From assembly GCF_003002815.1 (NCBI RefSeq), contig NZ_PVTF01000011.1:1-64000 (forward strand): a stretch of DNA of 64,000 nucleotides, written 5' to 3'. The translations under genes were made by a program, and so were the position numbers. Positions 35,250 to 43,655 of the stretch are shown here, one piece after another. The notes under the pieces were generated by a model that saw only the letters and a program-made list of their open reading frames with translations, ran no database searches and was not told the DNA's origin. Source of the stretch: Umezawaea tangerina (GTDB lineage: Bacteria; Actinomycetota; Actinomycetes; Mycobacteriales; Pseudonocardiaceae). Every line of letters begins with the position of its first letter. The first letter of the stretch is position 1.

Positions 35250-36140
35250 ATGAAGAAGGTGAGCTTCAGCGAGTTCGGCAGCCCCGACGTCCTCCACCTC
35301 GTCGACGCCGAGGAACCCCACGCGGGTCCCGGCCAGGTGCGCATCGCGGTGCGGGCGGCGGGGGTGAACCCGGTCGACTGGCGGATCCGCCAAGGTCAGA
35401 TGCGACATGCCCGCCCCATCGCCCTGCCCGCGGGCGTAGGGCTGGACGCCGCGGGCGTGGTCGACGAAGTCGGCGACGGCGTGGACGGGATCGGGATCGG
35501 TGACCACGTGTTCGGCGAGGGCGAGGACACCTACGCCGAGTTCGCGGTGCTGTGGGAGTGGGCCCGGATGCCCGACGGGCTCCCGTTCGACGAGGCGGCC
35601 GGGTACCCGTCCGTGGTGGAGACCGCGCTGCGCGTCATCCGCGAGGTCGGCGTGACCGCCGGGCAGACGCTCCTGGTCAGCGGAGCGGCCGGGGGAGTCG
35701 GGTCGGCGGTGCTCCAGGTCGCCCGTGCCCGCGGCATCGCGGTGATCGGCACGGCCGGGGCGGCGAACCAGGACTACCTGCGCGGCCTCGGCGCGGTGGC
35801 GACGACGTACGACGAGGGGTGGGTCGAACGGGTGCGGCAGCTCGGCCAGGTCGACGCGGCCCTGGACCTGGCGGGGGCGGGCGTGCTCAGCGAACTGGTC
35901 GGGCTCACCGGGGACCCGCGGAAGGTGATCACCATCGCCGACTTCGACACGCCTCCCGGCGTCCGGTTCTCCGGCACGGCCGGAAGCATGCCGGACGCAC
36001 TCGTCGAGACCGTCGACCTCATCGGCCGGGGAATGCTCCACATCCCGGTGGAGAAGTCGTACTCGCTCGCCGACGCCGCCGCCGCGCACGTCGACAGCGA
36101 AGCGGGTCACACGCGCGGACGACGAGTCATCACGATCTGA
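35250..36140 (+). CDS. Medium-chain (quinone oxidoreductase-like) NADP-dependent oxidoreductase
   Basis: This 296-residue zinc-independent MDR protein has a GroES-like N-terminal domain (RAAGVNPVDWRIRQGQMR, LPAGVGLDAAGVVDEVG) and a Rossmann domain (LLVSGAAGGVGSAVLQVARARGIAVIGTA). The C-terminal PVEKSYSLADAAAAHVDSEAGHTRGRRVI is the usual family ending. It likely reduces quinones or enones. An upstream in-frame start at 35196 would add residues unlike the family. A TetR regulator is divergent from it. Confidence 0.9.
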   Translation: MKKVSFSEFGSPDVLHLVDAEEPHAGPGQVRIAVRAAGVNPVDWRIRQGQMRHARPIALPAGVGLDAAGVVDEVGDGVDGIGIGDHVFGEGEDTYAEFAVLWEWARMPDGLPFDEAAGYPSVVETALRVIREVGVTAGQTLLVSGAAGGVGSAVLQVARARGIAVIGTAGAANQDYLRGLGAVATTYDEGWVERVRQLGQVDAALDLAGAGVLSELVGLTGDPRKVITIADFDTPPGVRFSGTAGSMPDALVETVDLIGRGMLHIPVEKSYSLADAAAAHVDSEAGHTRGRRVITI

Positions 36141-36166
36141 AGGTGCGGGACGTCGTTCCGCGAACC

Positions 36167-36186
36167 GGCCGAGGCGGTCGTCGGCC
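36167..36186. terminator. Small inverted repeat between convergent genes
   Basis: GGCCGA (36167-36172) and TCGGCC (36181-36186) form a 6-bp stem with an 8-base loop in the 52-bp gap between two convergent oxidoreductase genes. It could act as a weak shared terminator. Confidence 0.35.
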
Positions 36187-36192
36187 CGTGCC

Positions 36193-37092
36193 TCAGGTGA
36201 GGTCTTGGGGGTGCAGCACGATGCGGCCGTGGGTCTTGCGGTCGGCCAAAGCGCGGTAGGCGTCGCGGACGGCGGTGAGCGGATAGGTCGCGGCGACTGG
36301 GATGTGGAGGTCGCCGGCGCCGGCGAGGGTGGCCAGTTCGGCCAGTGCCGGGAGGCCGCCGGCATCGGTGGTGCCCATCGACTTGACGCCCTTCTCCTTC
36401 GCCGCGCGGTAGTCGACGACGGTGTCGATGCGGGCGCGCGGGACGCCGAGGGCGATGGCGAGGTCGATGTAGGCGCCACCGACGGTGTCGATGAACGCGT
36501 CGGCCCGGTCGGTGGCGGCGAGGATCCGGTCCTGTTCGCCGTCGCCGTACAGGACGGGCTCGACGCCGTGCTGTCGGAGCAGGTCGAAGTGCGCGGCGCT
36601 GCTCAGGCCGACCACCCTCGCCCCGGCGCGGAGGGCGAGCTGGGCGGCGGTGAACCCGACGCCGCCCGACGCACCCGAGATCACGACCGTCTCGCCCGGT
36701 CGGGGTTCGACCGCTCGGATGGCGCCGAGGCCGGCCATCGGCGTGGTGTAGAGCGAGCCCGCGACGTCCCAGGGGAGGGCGTGGGGCTTGCTCACCACCT
36801 GGTCCGCCGGAATGGCGACGAACTGGGCGTGGGCGTCCCAGCTCTGGAGCCTGCCCAGCACCGCGTCACCGACGGCGAAGCCGAGCACGTCGGCACCGAC
36901 GGCGACGACCTCACCGGCGAGGTCGCGGCCCGGTGTGTACGCACTGCCGTGCAGCGCCGGCAGTGCGCCGGGGTTGAGGGCACCGGCTTCGACCCGCACG
37001 ACCACCTCGCCCTTGGCGGCCACGGGCTCGGGGACGTCGGCGAGGTAGATCCCGTCGATGCCCGTGAACCGGTCGTAGCGCACTGCTTTCAT
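36193..37092 (-). CDS. Medium-chain (quinone oxidoreductase-like) NADP-dependent oxidoreductase
   Basis: This 299-residue MDR oxidoreductase begins MKAVRYDRFTGIDGIYLADVPEPV, has the GroES-like ALNPGALPALHGSAYTPGRDLAGEVVAVG and the Rossmann motif VVISGASGGVGFTAAQLALRAGARVVGL, and ends with the family DLHIPVAATYPLTAVRDAYRALADRKTHGRIVL. It lacks the structural-zinc cysteines. It is a distant paralogue of the gene at 35250. ATG 37092 overlaps the stop of the TetR gene, so regulator and enzyme form a two-gene operon. Confidence 0.9.
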   Translation of the reverse strand: MKAVRYDRFTGIDGIYLADVPEPVAAKGEVVVRVEAGALNPGALPALHGSAYTPGRDLAGEVVAVGADVLGFAVGDAVLGRLQSWDAHAQFVAIPADQVVSKPHALPWDVAGSLYTTPMAGLGAIRAVEPRPGETVVISGASGGVGFTAAQLALRAGARVVGLSSAAHFDLLRQHGVEPVLYGDGEQDRILAATDRADAFIDTVGGAYIDLAIALGVPRARIDTVVDYRAAKEKGVKSMGTTDAGGLPALAELATLAGAGDLHIPVAATYPLTAVRDAYRALADRKTHGRIVLHPQDLT

Positions 37093-37727
37093 CACGTCTC
37101 CTGGGTGTGCGGGTGGTTCGGGTCGGCCGGAGTGCTCAGGAGCGGCAGGAGGACGTCGTCGACGAGGTGCGCGACGAAGGCGGCGTCGCACGGCTCGCCC
37201 ACGACCACGACGCGGTGCAGGATCACCGCGGGCGCGACCTCGGCGAAGAGCGGTGCCGCGCCGGGTGCCAGTCGGCAGGCCGCGTGGTGGACAAGCCCGT
37301 CCGTCATCGCGGTCTGGTCCTGGCGCAGGATCCGCCGCATGGCCTCGGCGAGCCGCGGGTCGCTGCGCATGCCGGTGAACAGGGCGCCGAGCAGACCCAC
37401 GTCCTGTTCGGAGATGCTCCGCGCGAGCCACGCCGTCAGGGCGTGCACGTCCTCGCGGAGGCTCTTCCCCTTGGGGCGCGGGGGTTTCGCGGGGGAGCGG
37501 TGCTCGACCGCCGCGGCCACCAGCGCCGCCTTGTCGCTGTACCGGCGGTAGATCGTCGTCTTCGCCGCCCCGGACCGCCCGGCCACCGCCTCCATCGAGA
37601 GCTGGTCGTACCCGACCTCGGTCAGCAGTGCCAGGGTCGCGTCGAGGATGGCCAGGTCACGACCGGAGTCCCGAGGCCGCCCCGTCGGTGAGGGCCGGGT
37701 CGTGTCGCCGGACTTCGAAATGCCCAC
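37092..37727 (-). CDS. TetR-family regulator
   Basis: This 211-residue TetR regulator has the DNA-binding domain at residues about 25-70 (AILDATLALLTEVGYDQLSMEAVAGRSGAAKTTIYRRYSDKAALV). Its C-terminal domain belongs to the TetR_C_11-like group common in actinomycetes. It is translationally coupled to the downstream oxidoreductase and probably autoregulates both from the inverted repeat just upstream. Confidence 0.88.
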   Translation of the reverse strand: MGISKSGDTTRPSPTGRPRDSGRDLAILDATLALLTEVGYDQLSMEAVAGRSGAAKTTIYRRYSDKAALVAAAVEHRSPAKPPRPKGKSLREDVHALTAWLARSISEQDVGLLGALFTGMRSDPRLAEAMRRILRQDQTAMTDGLVHHAACRLAPGAAPLFAEVAPAVILHRVVVVGEPCDAAFVAHLVDDVLLPLLSTPADPNHPHTQET

Positions 37728-37753
37728 CCTTACCCGCTTTCGCTACGCTACTG

Positions 37754-37766
37754 TTTCGTATCGAAA
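37754..37766. promoter_or_regulatory. Operator-like palindrome upstream of the TetR/oxidoreductase operon
   Basis: TTTCG-TAT-CGAAA is a perfect 5-bp inverted repeat 26 bp upstream of the TetR start codon, flanked by CTACTG and GTAGC so that a wider imperfect repeat extends across 37745-37771. It sits in an A+T-richer patch where the promoter should be, which fits autoregulation. Confidence 0.5.
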
Positions 37767-37809
37767 GTAGCTCGGCTCGGTCCACTGCGCAAGCCGCGGC
37801 CACCCGTGG

Positions 37810-38760
37810 TCAGGTGCCGCCGGTGCGCGCCTTCTCCGGGGTGGCGCCGGTCCAGTGGCGGAACGCGCGGTAGAACGAGTTGGTGTCGTCGTAGGCCAGG
37901 AGGTACGCGATCTGGGAGACGGTGAGTGACCTGTCGGCCAGGTAGCGGCGGGCGAGCTGTTCGCGGGTGCGCGTCAGCACGGTCTGGTAGTTGGTGCCCT
38001 CGGCCTGGAGGTGGCGTTGGAGGGTGCGCGGGCTCGTGACGAGTTGGCCCGCGACCGCGTTGATCGAGCTCTGCCCGGCCGGCAGGCATTCGTGGAGCGC
38101 GGCGCGCACGCGGTCGGTCGTGGTGGCGGCGACCTCGAGCTCGGCAAGGCGGCGGCGGAGCTCCGGGGCGAAGAACGTCCACATGGTCTCGTCCTCGGTG
38201 AGGAACGGGTGCGTGGCGTCGGACGGGGCGAAGGTGATCGAGTCGGTGTCGCCCTTGCGGATCGGTGTGCCGAAGTACGTCGTGGTCGCGGCCGAGGCGC
38301 GGGGAGGTCGGCGCATGGTGGCGCGGGTGGCGCGCAGGTCGCTTCGGGTGCCGATGCGGGCCAGGGCGACCCAGAACGCGAGCTCACCCGCGACCAGCAA
38401 CGGCGGTGGCGGCGGGCCCTCGGGCCAGTGGAACGCGATCCGCAACCCGCGGCGGTCGGACGTGACGTCGAGGACCACCGGGCCGATGAGCGGTTTGAAC
38501 GCGGCGATGCGCTCGGCCGCGGCGCGCAGGTCGGCACTGCACAGCGCGGCGAAGACGGGCGGGTTGAACGCCTCGACGGACAGCGTGCGGCCGATCCTCG
38601 CCGGGAGGTCGGGATCCGCGGCCTCCTCGTCCACCGCGCCCCAGAACCGGTAGTACTCCTCGGGGGTCATGGTGACCGGGCCGTTCGCGAAGGCACCTGC
38701 GGGCAGGCGCGCGCGGCGGAGCACGGCGTTGAGTGGGATCCCGAGGTCGTGCAGGAGCTC
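37810..38760 (-). pseudogene. AraC-family regulator lacking its N terminus and start codon
   Basis: The frame encodes about 317 residues of an AraC regulator with an arabinose-binding-like N-terminal domain and a C-terminal double helix-turn-helix (LPAGQSSINAVAGQLVTSPRTLQRHLQAEGTNYQTVLTRTREQLARRYL, then ISQ-type second helix and the conserved YDDTNSFYRAFRHWTGATPEKAR). Homology starts abruptly at LLHDLGIPLNAVLRRARLP, roughly 10-25 residues short of the usual N terminus. No ATG, GTG or TTG is available where one is needed: the upstream sequence is the remnant of an oppositely oriented SDR gene. A deletion has therefore removed its start and promoter. The internal ATG at about 38670 would give a protein without part of the sensor domain. 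Confidence 0.75.
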
Positions 38761-39238
38761 ACCGCGCTGCGGAACGTGCTCGTCACCCGGCTCGACGTGC
38801 TGGACACCGAGTCCATCGCGGCGGCCGTCGACGCGGGCGTCGAGCGGTTCGGCGGGATCGACGTGCTGCTCAACAACGCGGGGTACGGCGCCTACGGCCT
38901 GCTCGAGGCCACGCCGATGGACAAGATCCGACGGCAGTACGACGTCAACGTGCTGGGCCTGCTCGACACGACCAAGGCGGTCCTTCGACTTCACCAACGA
39001 CGAGAGCCTGTCCGGGTACCAGGGGCTGGTGGGGGCGTTCTTCTCCGCCCGGGCGCAGTCGGGTGCGGGCGGGGACGAGCCGGAGGTGGTCGCCGAGGTC
39101 GTGTACCGGGCGGCGACCGACGGGACGGACCAGCTTCGCTGCACCGCGGGCCCGTACGCGGCCGAGCTGATCGCCGGTCGGGACGCCGTCGACGACGCCA
39201 CCTCCATCGGCGGTGTGCGGGAGCAGTTCGGCATCTGA
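38755..39238 (+). pseudogene. Remnant of a short-chain dehydrogenase/reductase gene
   Basis: Two fragments of one SDR gene survive. The first (38755-38982) encodes LTALRNVLVTRLDVLDTESIAAAVDAGVERFGGIDVLLNNAGYGAYGLLEATPMDKIRRQYDVNVLGLLDTTKAV, lacking the N-terminal TGxxxGIG nucleotide-binding motif. The second (38981-39238), in another frame, encodes the C-terminal part from SFDFTNDESLSGYQGLVGAFFS to the stop. The piece with the catalytic Ser, Tyr and Lys is missing at the junction near 38981. The gene is therefore non-functional. It adjoins the truncated AraC gene head-to-head, the arrangement of a former divergent regulator/SDR pair. Confidence 0.85.
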
Positions 39239-39368
39239 CCCCCCGGACCGGCGTCCCGGAAAAGTTCTCGAAGAAAATCCGGCAGCCGGTGTCGGATCGG
39301 GGTGGTGGCGTTCGTAGCAGGGGTGAGGCCGCCCACGAGGGGTGGCGCCGAGGTGAGGAACCGCGACC

Positions 39369-39989
39369 ATGAAGCTGACGACGATGACCCAGATCACGCT
39401 GGACGGAGTGGTGCAGGGCAACGGCGGGGCGTCGGAGGAGGACCGCAGGAACGGGTTCGAGCGGGGTGGGTGGGCTCGGGGGGAGGGTGATGTCGCGACC
39501 GACGTGTACATCAACGAGGCCTACCGGCGCGCGGACGCGTTCCTGTTCGGCAGGCGGACCTACGAGCTGTTCGCGGCCTCGTGGGGGTCGATGGCGGAGC
39601 AGGACGTCCCCGGCTGGGAGCCGGTGCTGCGGTCGCTGAACACCCGGCCCAAGTACGTGGCGTCGGGCACGCTGACCGACCCGTCGTGGGCGGGCACCAC
39701 CGTGCTGCCCGACGACCTCGCGGCCGCGGTCCGGGAGCTGAAGGCCAAGCCGGGCGGTGAGCTCCAGGTGCACGGCAGTGGCACGCTGGTCCGGTGGCTG
39801 CTGGCGAACGACCTGGTCGACGAGATGACGCTGATCGTGGTCCCGGTCGTCATCGGGCAGGGCGCGCGGTTGTTCCCGCGGAACGGCCCGGACCTCGCGC
39901 TGGACCTGGTCGAGTCGCGAGTGGACTCGAAGGGCGTGACCATCCAGGTGTTCCGGCCCGCCGGGCGCCCGCAGTACCCGACGGCCTGA
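39369..39989 (+). CDS. Dihydrofolate reductase/RibD C-terminal family protein
   Basis: This 206-residue protein belongs to the RibD_C/dihydrofolate-reductase-like family: KLTTMTQITLDGVVQG at the start, the AFLFGRRTYELFAASWG stretch, GGELQVHGSGTLVRWLLANDLVDEMTLIVVPVVIGQGARLFP near the end. Such small stand-alone proteins are common in actinomycetes, often next to ECF sigma factors, and their substrates are mostly unknown. It lies 40 bp upstream of the DGPF/YCII gene, with which it may be co-transcribed. Confidence 0.87.
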   Translation: MKLTTMTQITLDGVVQGNGGASEEDRRNGFERGGWARGEGDVATDVYINEAYRRADAFLFGRRTYELFAASWGSMAEQDVPGWEPVLRSLNTRPKYVASGTLTDPSWAGTTVLPDDLAAAVRELKAKPGGELQVHGSGTLVRWLLANDLVDEMTLIVVPVVIGQGARLFPRNGPDLALDLVESRVDSKGVTIQVFRPAGRPQYPTA

Positions 39990-40029
39990 GGTTCCCGGCA
40001 CCGGCACACCCGTAGGAGAGGATCGTCAG

Positions 40030-40353
40030 ATGCAGTACCTGGTTTCCGTGATCGACGACAAGAGCGACCCCGGCAGCACCGACCGGGGGCCCGCCATCAG
40101 CGCGTTCAACGAACGGCTGGTCGCCGGGGGCTACTGGGTGTTCGCGGGCGGACTCGCGGACACGAGCGCGGCCACGGTCGTCGACAACCGCGGCGAGGAC
40201 GTGGTGTTCAGCGACGGGCCCTTCGTGGAGTCGAAGGAGTACCTGGCGGGCGTCTGGGTGTGGGAGGCCCCCGACCTGGACGTGGCGCTCGCGCTCGCCA
40301 CCGAGGCCTCGAAGGCCTGCGACCGCAAGATCGAGGTGCGACCGTTCCAGTGA
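40030..40353 (+). CDS. YCII-related DGPF-domain protein
   Basis: This 107-residue YCII-like ferredoxin-fold protein carries the eponymous DGPF motif in VVFSDGPFVESKEYLAGVWVWEAPDLDVALALA. DGPF proteins are the standard neighbours of ECF42 sigma factors, and here the stop overlaps the GTG start of such a sigma factor (GTGA). AGGAG precedes the ATG. Their biochemical role is unknown. Confidence 0.92.
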   Translation: MQYLVSVIDDKSDPGSTDRGPAISAFNERLVAGGYWVFAGGLADTSAATVVDNRGEDVVFSDGPFVESKEYLAGVWVWEAPDLDVALALATEASKACDRKIEVRPFQ

Positions 40354-41585
40354 GCGACGTCGACGAGGCGATCACCCGTGTGCACCACGAGGAGTGGGCA
40401 CGGGTGGTCGCCGCACTGACCAGGCGCTTCGGTGACCTGGACATCGCCGAGGAGGCGGCCGCCGAGGCGTTCGCCACCGCCGTCGAGCGGTGGCCCGCCG
40501 ACGGCGTGCCCCCCAACCCCGGCGCCTGGCTGACCACCACCGCCAACCGCAAGGCCATCGACCGGATCCGGCGTGAGGACAAGCGCGACGACAAGCACAA
40601 GGAGGCACTGGTGGTGCGCGACGACGACCCGCACGAGCCGCTCGGCGCCATCGACGACGACCGGCTCCGGCTCGTCTTCACCTGCTGCCACCCCGCGCTG
40701 GCGGTGGAAGCCCGCGTGGCGTTGACGCTGCGCATGGTCGGCGGGCTGACCATGCCCGAGATCGCCCGCGCCTTCCTGGTGGCGGAAAGCGCGATGGGGC
40801 AGCGGATCACCCGCGCCAAGGCCAAGATCAAGGTGGCCCGCATCCCCTACCGGATGCCGTCCGCCGAGGACCTGCCCGCGCGCGTCACCGGCGTGCTCGC
40901 GGTCCTCTTCCTCGTCTTCAACGAGGGGTACCTGGCCACCGGACCCGACACCGACCCGGTGCGCCACGACCTGACCTCGGAGGCGATCCGGCTCACCCGC
41001 CTGATCCGCGAGCTGCTGCCGGAGGACGGCGAGGTGGCCGGGCTGCTGGCGCTGATGCTGCTCACCGAGGCCCGCCGCACCGCCCGCGTCTCCGCGACCG
41101 GTGAGCTCGTCGCCCTCGACGAGCAGGACCGCGGGGCCTGGGACGCGACGCTGATCGCCGAGGGGCACGGGCTGGTGCGCGAACGCCTGGTCGCGGCGGC
41201 CGGCGGGGTGGCTCCGGGGCGCTACCAGATCCTCGCCGCGATCAACGCCGTGCACACCTCCGCCCGCGACATCCGCGACACCGACTGGTCGCAGGTCCTC
41301 GCCCTGTACGACCAGCTGGTCCGCCTCGACCCCTCGCCGATCGTCGCCCTCAACCGGGCCATCGCGGTCGCCGAGCTCGACGGGCCGCAGGTGGCGTTGG
41401 CGGTCGTCGACCGCCTCAAGCCCAGGTTGGCCGACTACCACGCCTACCACGCCACCCGCGCCGACCTGCTGCGCAGGCTGGGCCGTGGTGACGAGGCGCG
41501 CGCGGCCTACGACCGGGCCGTCGACCTGGCGGGCAACACCGCCGAGACCGCGTCGCTGGTCCGCCGTCGCGACCGGCTGCGGTGA
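40350..41585 (+). CDS. ECF42-group RNA polymerase sigma factor
   Basis: This 411-residue ECF sigma factor has the usual region 2 (EEWARVVAALTRRFGDLDIAEEAAAEAFATAVERWPADGVPPNPGAWLTTTANRKAIDRIRRE) and region 4 (VALTLRMVGGLTMPEIARAFLVAESAMGQRITRAKAKIK). A C-terminal extension of about 200 residues of helical, TPR-like character (FNEGYLATGPD, INAVHTSARDIRDTDWSQVLALYDQL) is the hallmark of ECF42. There is no anti-sigma gene; control in this group is thought to depend on the C-terminal extension. GTG 40350 overlaps the DGPF gene, the conserved genomic context of the group. Confidence 0.93.
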   Translation: MSDVDEAITRVHHEEWARVVAALTRRFGDLDIAEEAAAEAFATAVERWPADGVPPNPGAWLTTTANRKAIDRIRREDKRDDKHKEALVVRDDDPHEPLGAIDDDRLRLVFTCCHPALAVEARVALTLRMVGGLTMPEIARAFLVAESAMGQRITRAKAKIKVARIPYRMPSAEDLPARVTGVLAVLFLVFNEGYLATGPDTDPVRHDLTSEAIRLTRLIRELLPEDGEVAGLLALMLLTEARRTARVSATGELVALDEQDRGAWDATLIAEGHGLVRERLVAAAGGVAPGRYQILAAINAVHTSARDIRDTDWSQVLALYDQLVRLDPSPIVALNRAIAVAELDGPQVALAVVDRLKPRLADYHAYHATRADLLRRLGRGDEARAAYDRAVDLAGNTAETASLVRRRDRLR

Positions 41586-41646
41586 CGCGCCGCCGAGCCG
41601 GAGGTCAGGTCTCCTGGCCCGACGACCCCTTGGCTAGGCTGCCGCA

Positions 41647-42528
41647 ATGGCTCTCGTGCTCAACTACGCCGCGCGCAGCGACCCCGGCCTGGTGCGCCAG
41701 AACAACGAGGACTCGCTCTACGCGGGCGCCAGGTTGGTGGCGGTCGCGGACGGCATGGGCGGTCACGCCGCGGGCGAGGTGGCGAGCAAGGTCGTCATCG
41801 GCGCCTTGGCACCCCTGGACGACCACGCGCTGAGCGGGGACCCGGTGGAGCGGCTGCGGACCGCCGTCGAGTCGGGCAACGCGGCCATCACCGAGCTGAC
41901 GGCGGCGAACCCCGCGCTGGGGTCGATGGGCACGACGTTGACGGCGCTGCTGTTCGGCGGAGAGTGGGTGGCCTCGCTCAACATCGGCGACTCGCGGACG
42001 TACCTGCTGCGCGGCGGCGAACTGACCCAGGTGACCAAGGACGACAGCTTCGTGCAGTTCCTGGTGGACGCGGGCCACATCACGCCGGAGCAGGCCAAGA
42101 CCCACCCGCGCCGGTCGATCGTGCTGCGGGTGCTGACGGGGGAGTCGGGGATCGAGCCGACGATGCACGTCCGGCTGGCGCAGGCGGGCGACCGGTTCCT
42201 GCTGTGCTCGGACGGGTTGTCCGACGTGGTCGAGTTCGACGCCATCGCGCGGGCCATGCGCGAGAACGACGTGGAGACGTGCGCCGACGCGTTGATCAGG
42301 CTCGCGCTGGACGGCGGAGGCCCGGACAACGTGACGGTCATCGTGGCCGACGTCGTGGACGACGGGACCGTCGCCCGGTCCCGCGCGTTCTCGGCGCCCA
42401 CCGAGCTGATCAGTCCGGTCGCGACCCCGTCACCGCGGAGGTCCCGTTTTCCGGTGTGGGCACTGGTGTTGCTGGTGCTCGTGCTGTGCGTCGGGGTGGG
42501 TCTCGCGGCGTGGGCGACCTGGTGGTGA
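41647..42528 (+). CDS. Membrane-anchored PP2C-type Ser/Thr protein phosphatase
   Basis: This 293-residue PP2C phosphatase resembles PstP. The metal-binding and catalytic motifs are complete: RQNNEDSLY, AVADGMGGHAAGEVAS, GDSRTYLLRGGEL, LCSDGLSDVV and GGGPDNVTVIVADV. A single transmembrane helix at the C terminus (WALVLLVLVLCVGVGLAAWATWW) would anchor it with the catalytic domain in the cytoplasm. Unlike pstP it has no kinase, penicillin-binding protein or FHA gene next to it, so its substrate is unknown. Confidence 0.93.
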   Translation: MALVLNYAARSDPGLVRQNNEDSLYAGARLVAVADGMGGHAAGEVASKVVIGALAPLDDHALSGDPVERLRTAVESGNAAITELTAANPALGSMGTTLTALLFGGEWVASLNIGDSRTYLLRGGELTQVTKDDSFVQFLVDAGHITPEQAKTHPRRSIVLRVLTGESGIEPTMHVRLAQAGDRFLLCSDGLSDVVEFDAIARAMRENDVETCADALIRLALDGGGPDNVTVIVADVVDDGTVARSRAFSAPTELISPVATPSPRRSRFPVWALVLLVLVLCVGVGLAAWATWW

Positions 42529-42609
42529 GGTCGGGCGGTCCGGTGTGGACCGTCGCACCCGTCCGGGCCTTCGTCCCACCCGGACCGGTCTTCCGGTGCG
42601 GGAACCCGG

Positions 42610-43473
42610 TCAGCGGAGGCGGTCGAACGTCCCGGCCGCGGTGAACGCGGCGTGGATCGGCGCGAGGAGCGCGGCCAGGCGCCGGGCACCCCGTGCGCCG
42701 ATCGGGGCCCACAAGGCGGCGCAGTGCTCGTCGGTCTCGACCTCGATCCGTTCCCGTGCCGCGATGCCGGCGTCGGTCGCGGTGCCGTCGGCGTGGAGCC
42801 AGCCGCGTGCGACCAGCCGTTCCGTCGCCGCGTCCCATTCCTCGTCGGTCCACCCGCGGGTCGCGCGCACGAGCGCCGTGGGCAGTCGGCCGGTCGCGGT
42901 GTGCAGGACGTTGCACTCGCACGGCCCGACGCGGTCGGCCGCGAGCACCTGGACGTGCGCGTCACCACGCCACTCGCGCACGACCGTGATCCGCTGCCAC
43001 AGCGCGACAAGCGGATCCGGGGGGAGCGGGACCGACGCGTTGCCGGCGGCGAGCGGACGGCCCGCGTAGTCGGCGGCGGTCACGACCGGGTCGACCAGGG
43101 ACCGCGCCTCCGCGATCCGCTCGGCGGTGAGAGCCACGCCGACCCGTCGCAGCGCGCGGCCGGCCATCGTGAACCTGGCTGACTGCCACCGCTCGGGTGC
43201 GGCGACGTCCCACACGCCCGTCATGGACCGGACCAGGTGCGGGCTGAAGTTGTAGAACGTCGCGAGCACGACCTGCCACGGCACCGCGCCCAACGCGGCC
43301 GCCCGGAACGCCAGGTAGGCCGGACCGCGGTCGGGCACGCCCAGTTCGGCGGCCGTCGCCGCGCTCTCGGGGACGAGGTAGACGAACAGGTGCGCGTCGC
43401 TGACGGCACGGCTCACCTCGCGAACGGCATCCAGGTCGATCGGCGGGTGGGTGCGGTCGAGACAGTCGGTCAT
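42610..43473 (-). CDS. SCO6745-family (HTH_67) protein
   Basis: This 287-residue protein resembles the SCO6745/SalK-like family widespread in actinomycetes. An N-terminal helical region (VSRAVSDAHLFVYLVPESAATAAELGV), YNFSPHLVRSMTGVWDVAAPERW in the middle and a C-terminal winged-helix-like region (TDEEWDAATERLVARGWLHADGTATDAGIAARERIEVETD) are visible. The function is not established; DNA binding is suggested only by the winged-helix-like end. An A+T-rich palindrome lies about 20 bp upstream of the start. Confidence 0.75.
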   Translation of the reverse strand: MTDCLDRTHPPIDLDAVREVSRAVSDAHLFVYLVPESAATAAELGVPDRGPAYLAFRAAALGAVPWQVVLATFYNFSPHLVRSMTGVWDVAAPERWQSARFTMAGRALRRVGVALTAERIAEARSLVDPVVTAADYAGRPLAAGNASVPLPPDPLVALWQRITVVREWRGDAHVQVLAADRVGPCECNVLHTATGRLPTALVRATRGWTDEEWDAATERLVARGWLHADGTATDAGIAARERIEVETDEHCAALWAPIGARGARRLAALLAPIHAAFTAAGTFDRLR

Positions 43474-43492
43474 GTGATCGACGATAGCAAAG

Positions 43493-43504
43493 ATAATCGA
43501 TTAT
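43493..43504. promoter_or_regulatory. A+T-rich palindrome upstream of the SCO6745-like gene
   Basis: ATAATCGATTAT is a perfect 12-bp palindrome 19 bp from the start codon of the SCO6745-like gene, in otherwise G+C-rich DNA. It is a possible operator, perhaps for autoregulation. The same 182-bp gap contains ACACCGGTGT (43605-43614) nearer to the asparagine synthetase gene. Confidence 0.4.
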
Positions 43505-43655
43505 TTGTCCCGGACGATTGGTGTCGGAGTGGTCTACGGCACAACGGGTAGTGAATCGACGACAGAGCGTGCAATTCGGGCAGACAGATGGCACGAGGAG
43601 TGTTACACCGGTGTTACGCGTAGTTGTGCATGCTAAGTAACTCCGGAGGCTGCGG

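Noticed and set aside
40350-41585. The ECF sigma factor as target of the RsbW-like kinase at 12234
   Set aside because: ECF42 factors are controlled through their own C-terminal extension, and partner-switching kinases bind SigB/SigF-type factors; the 28-kb distance also gives no support.
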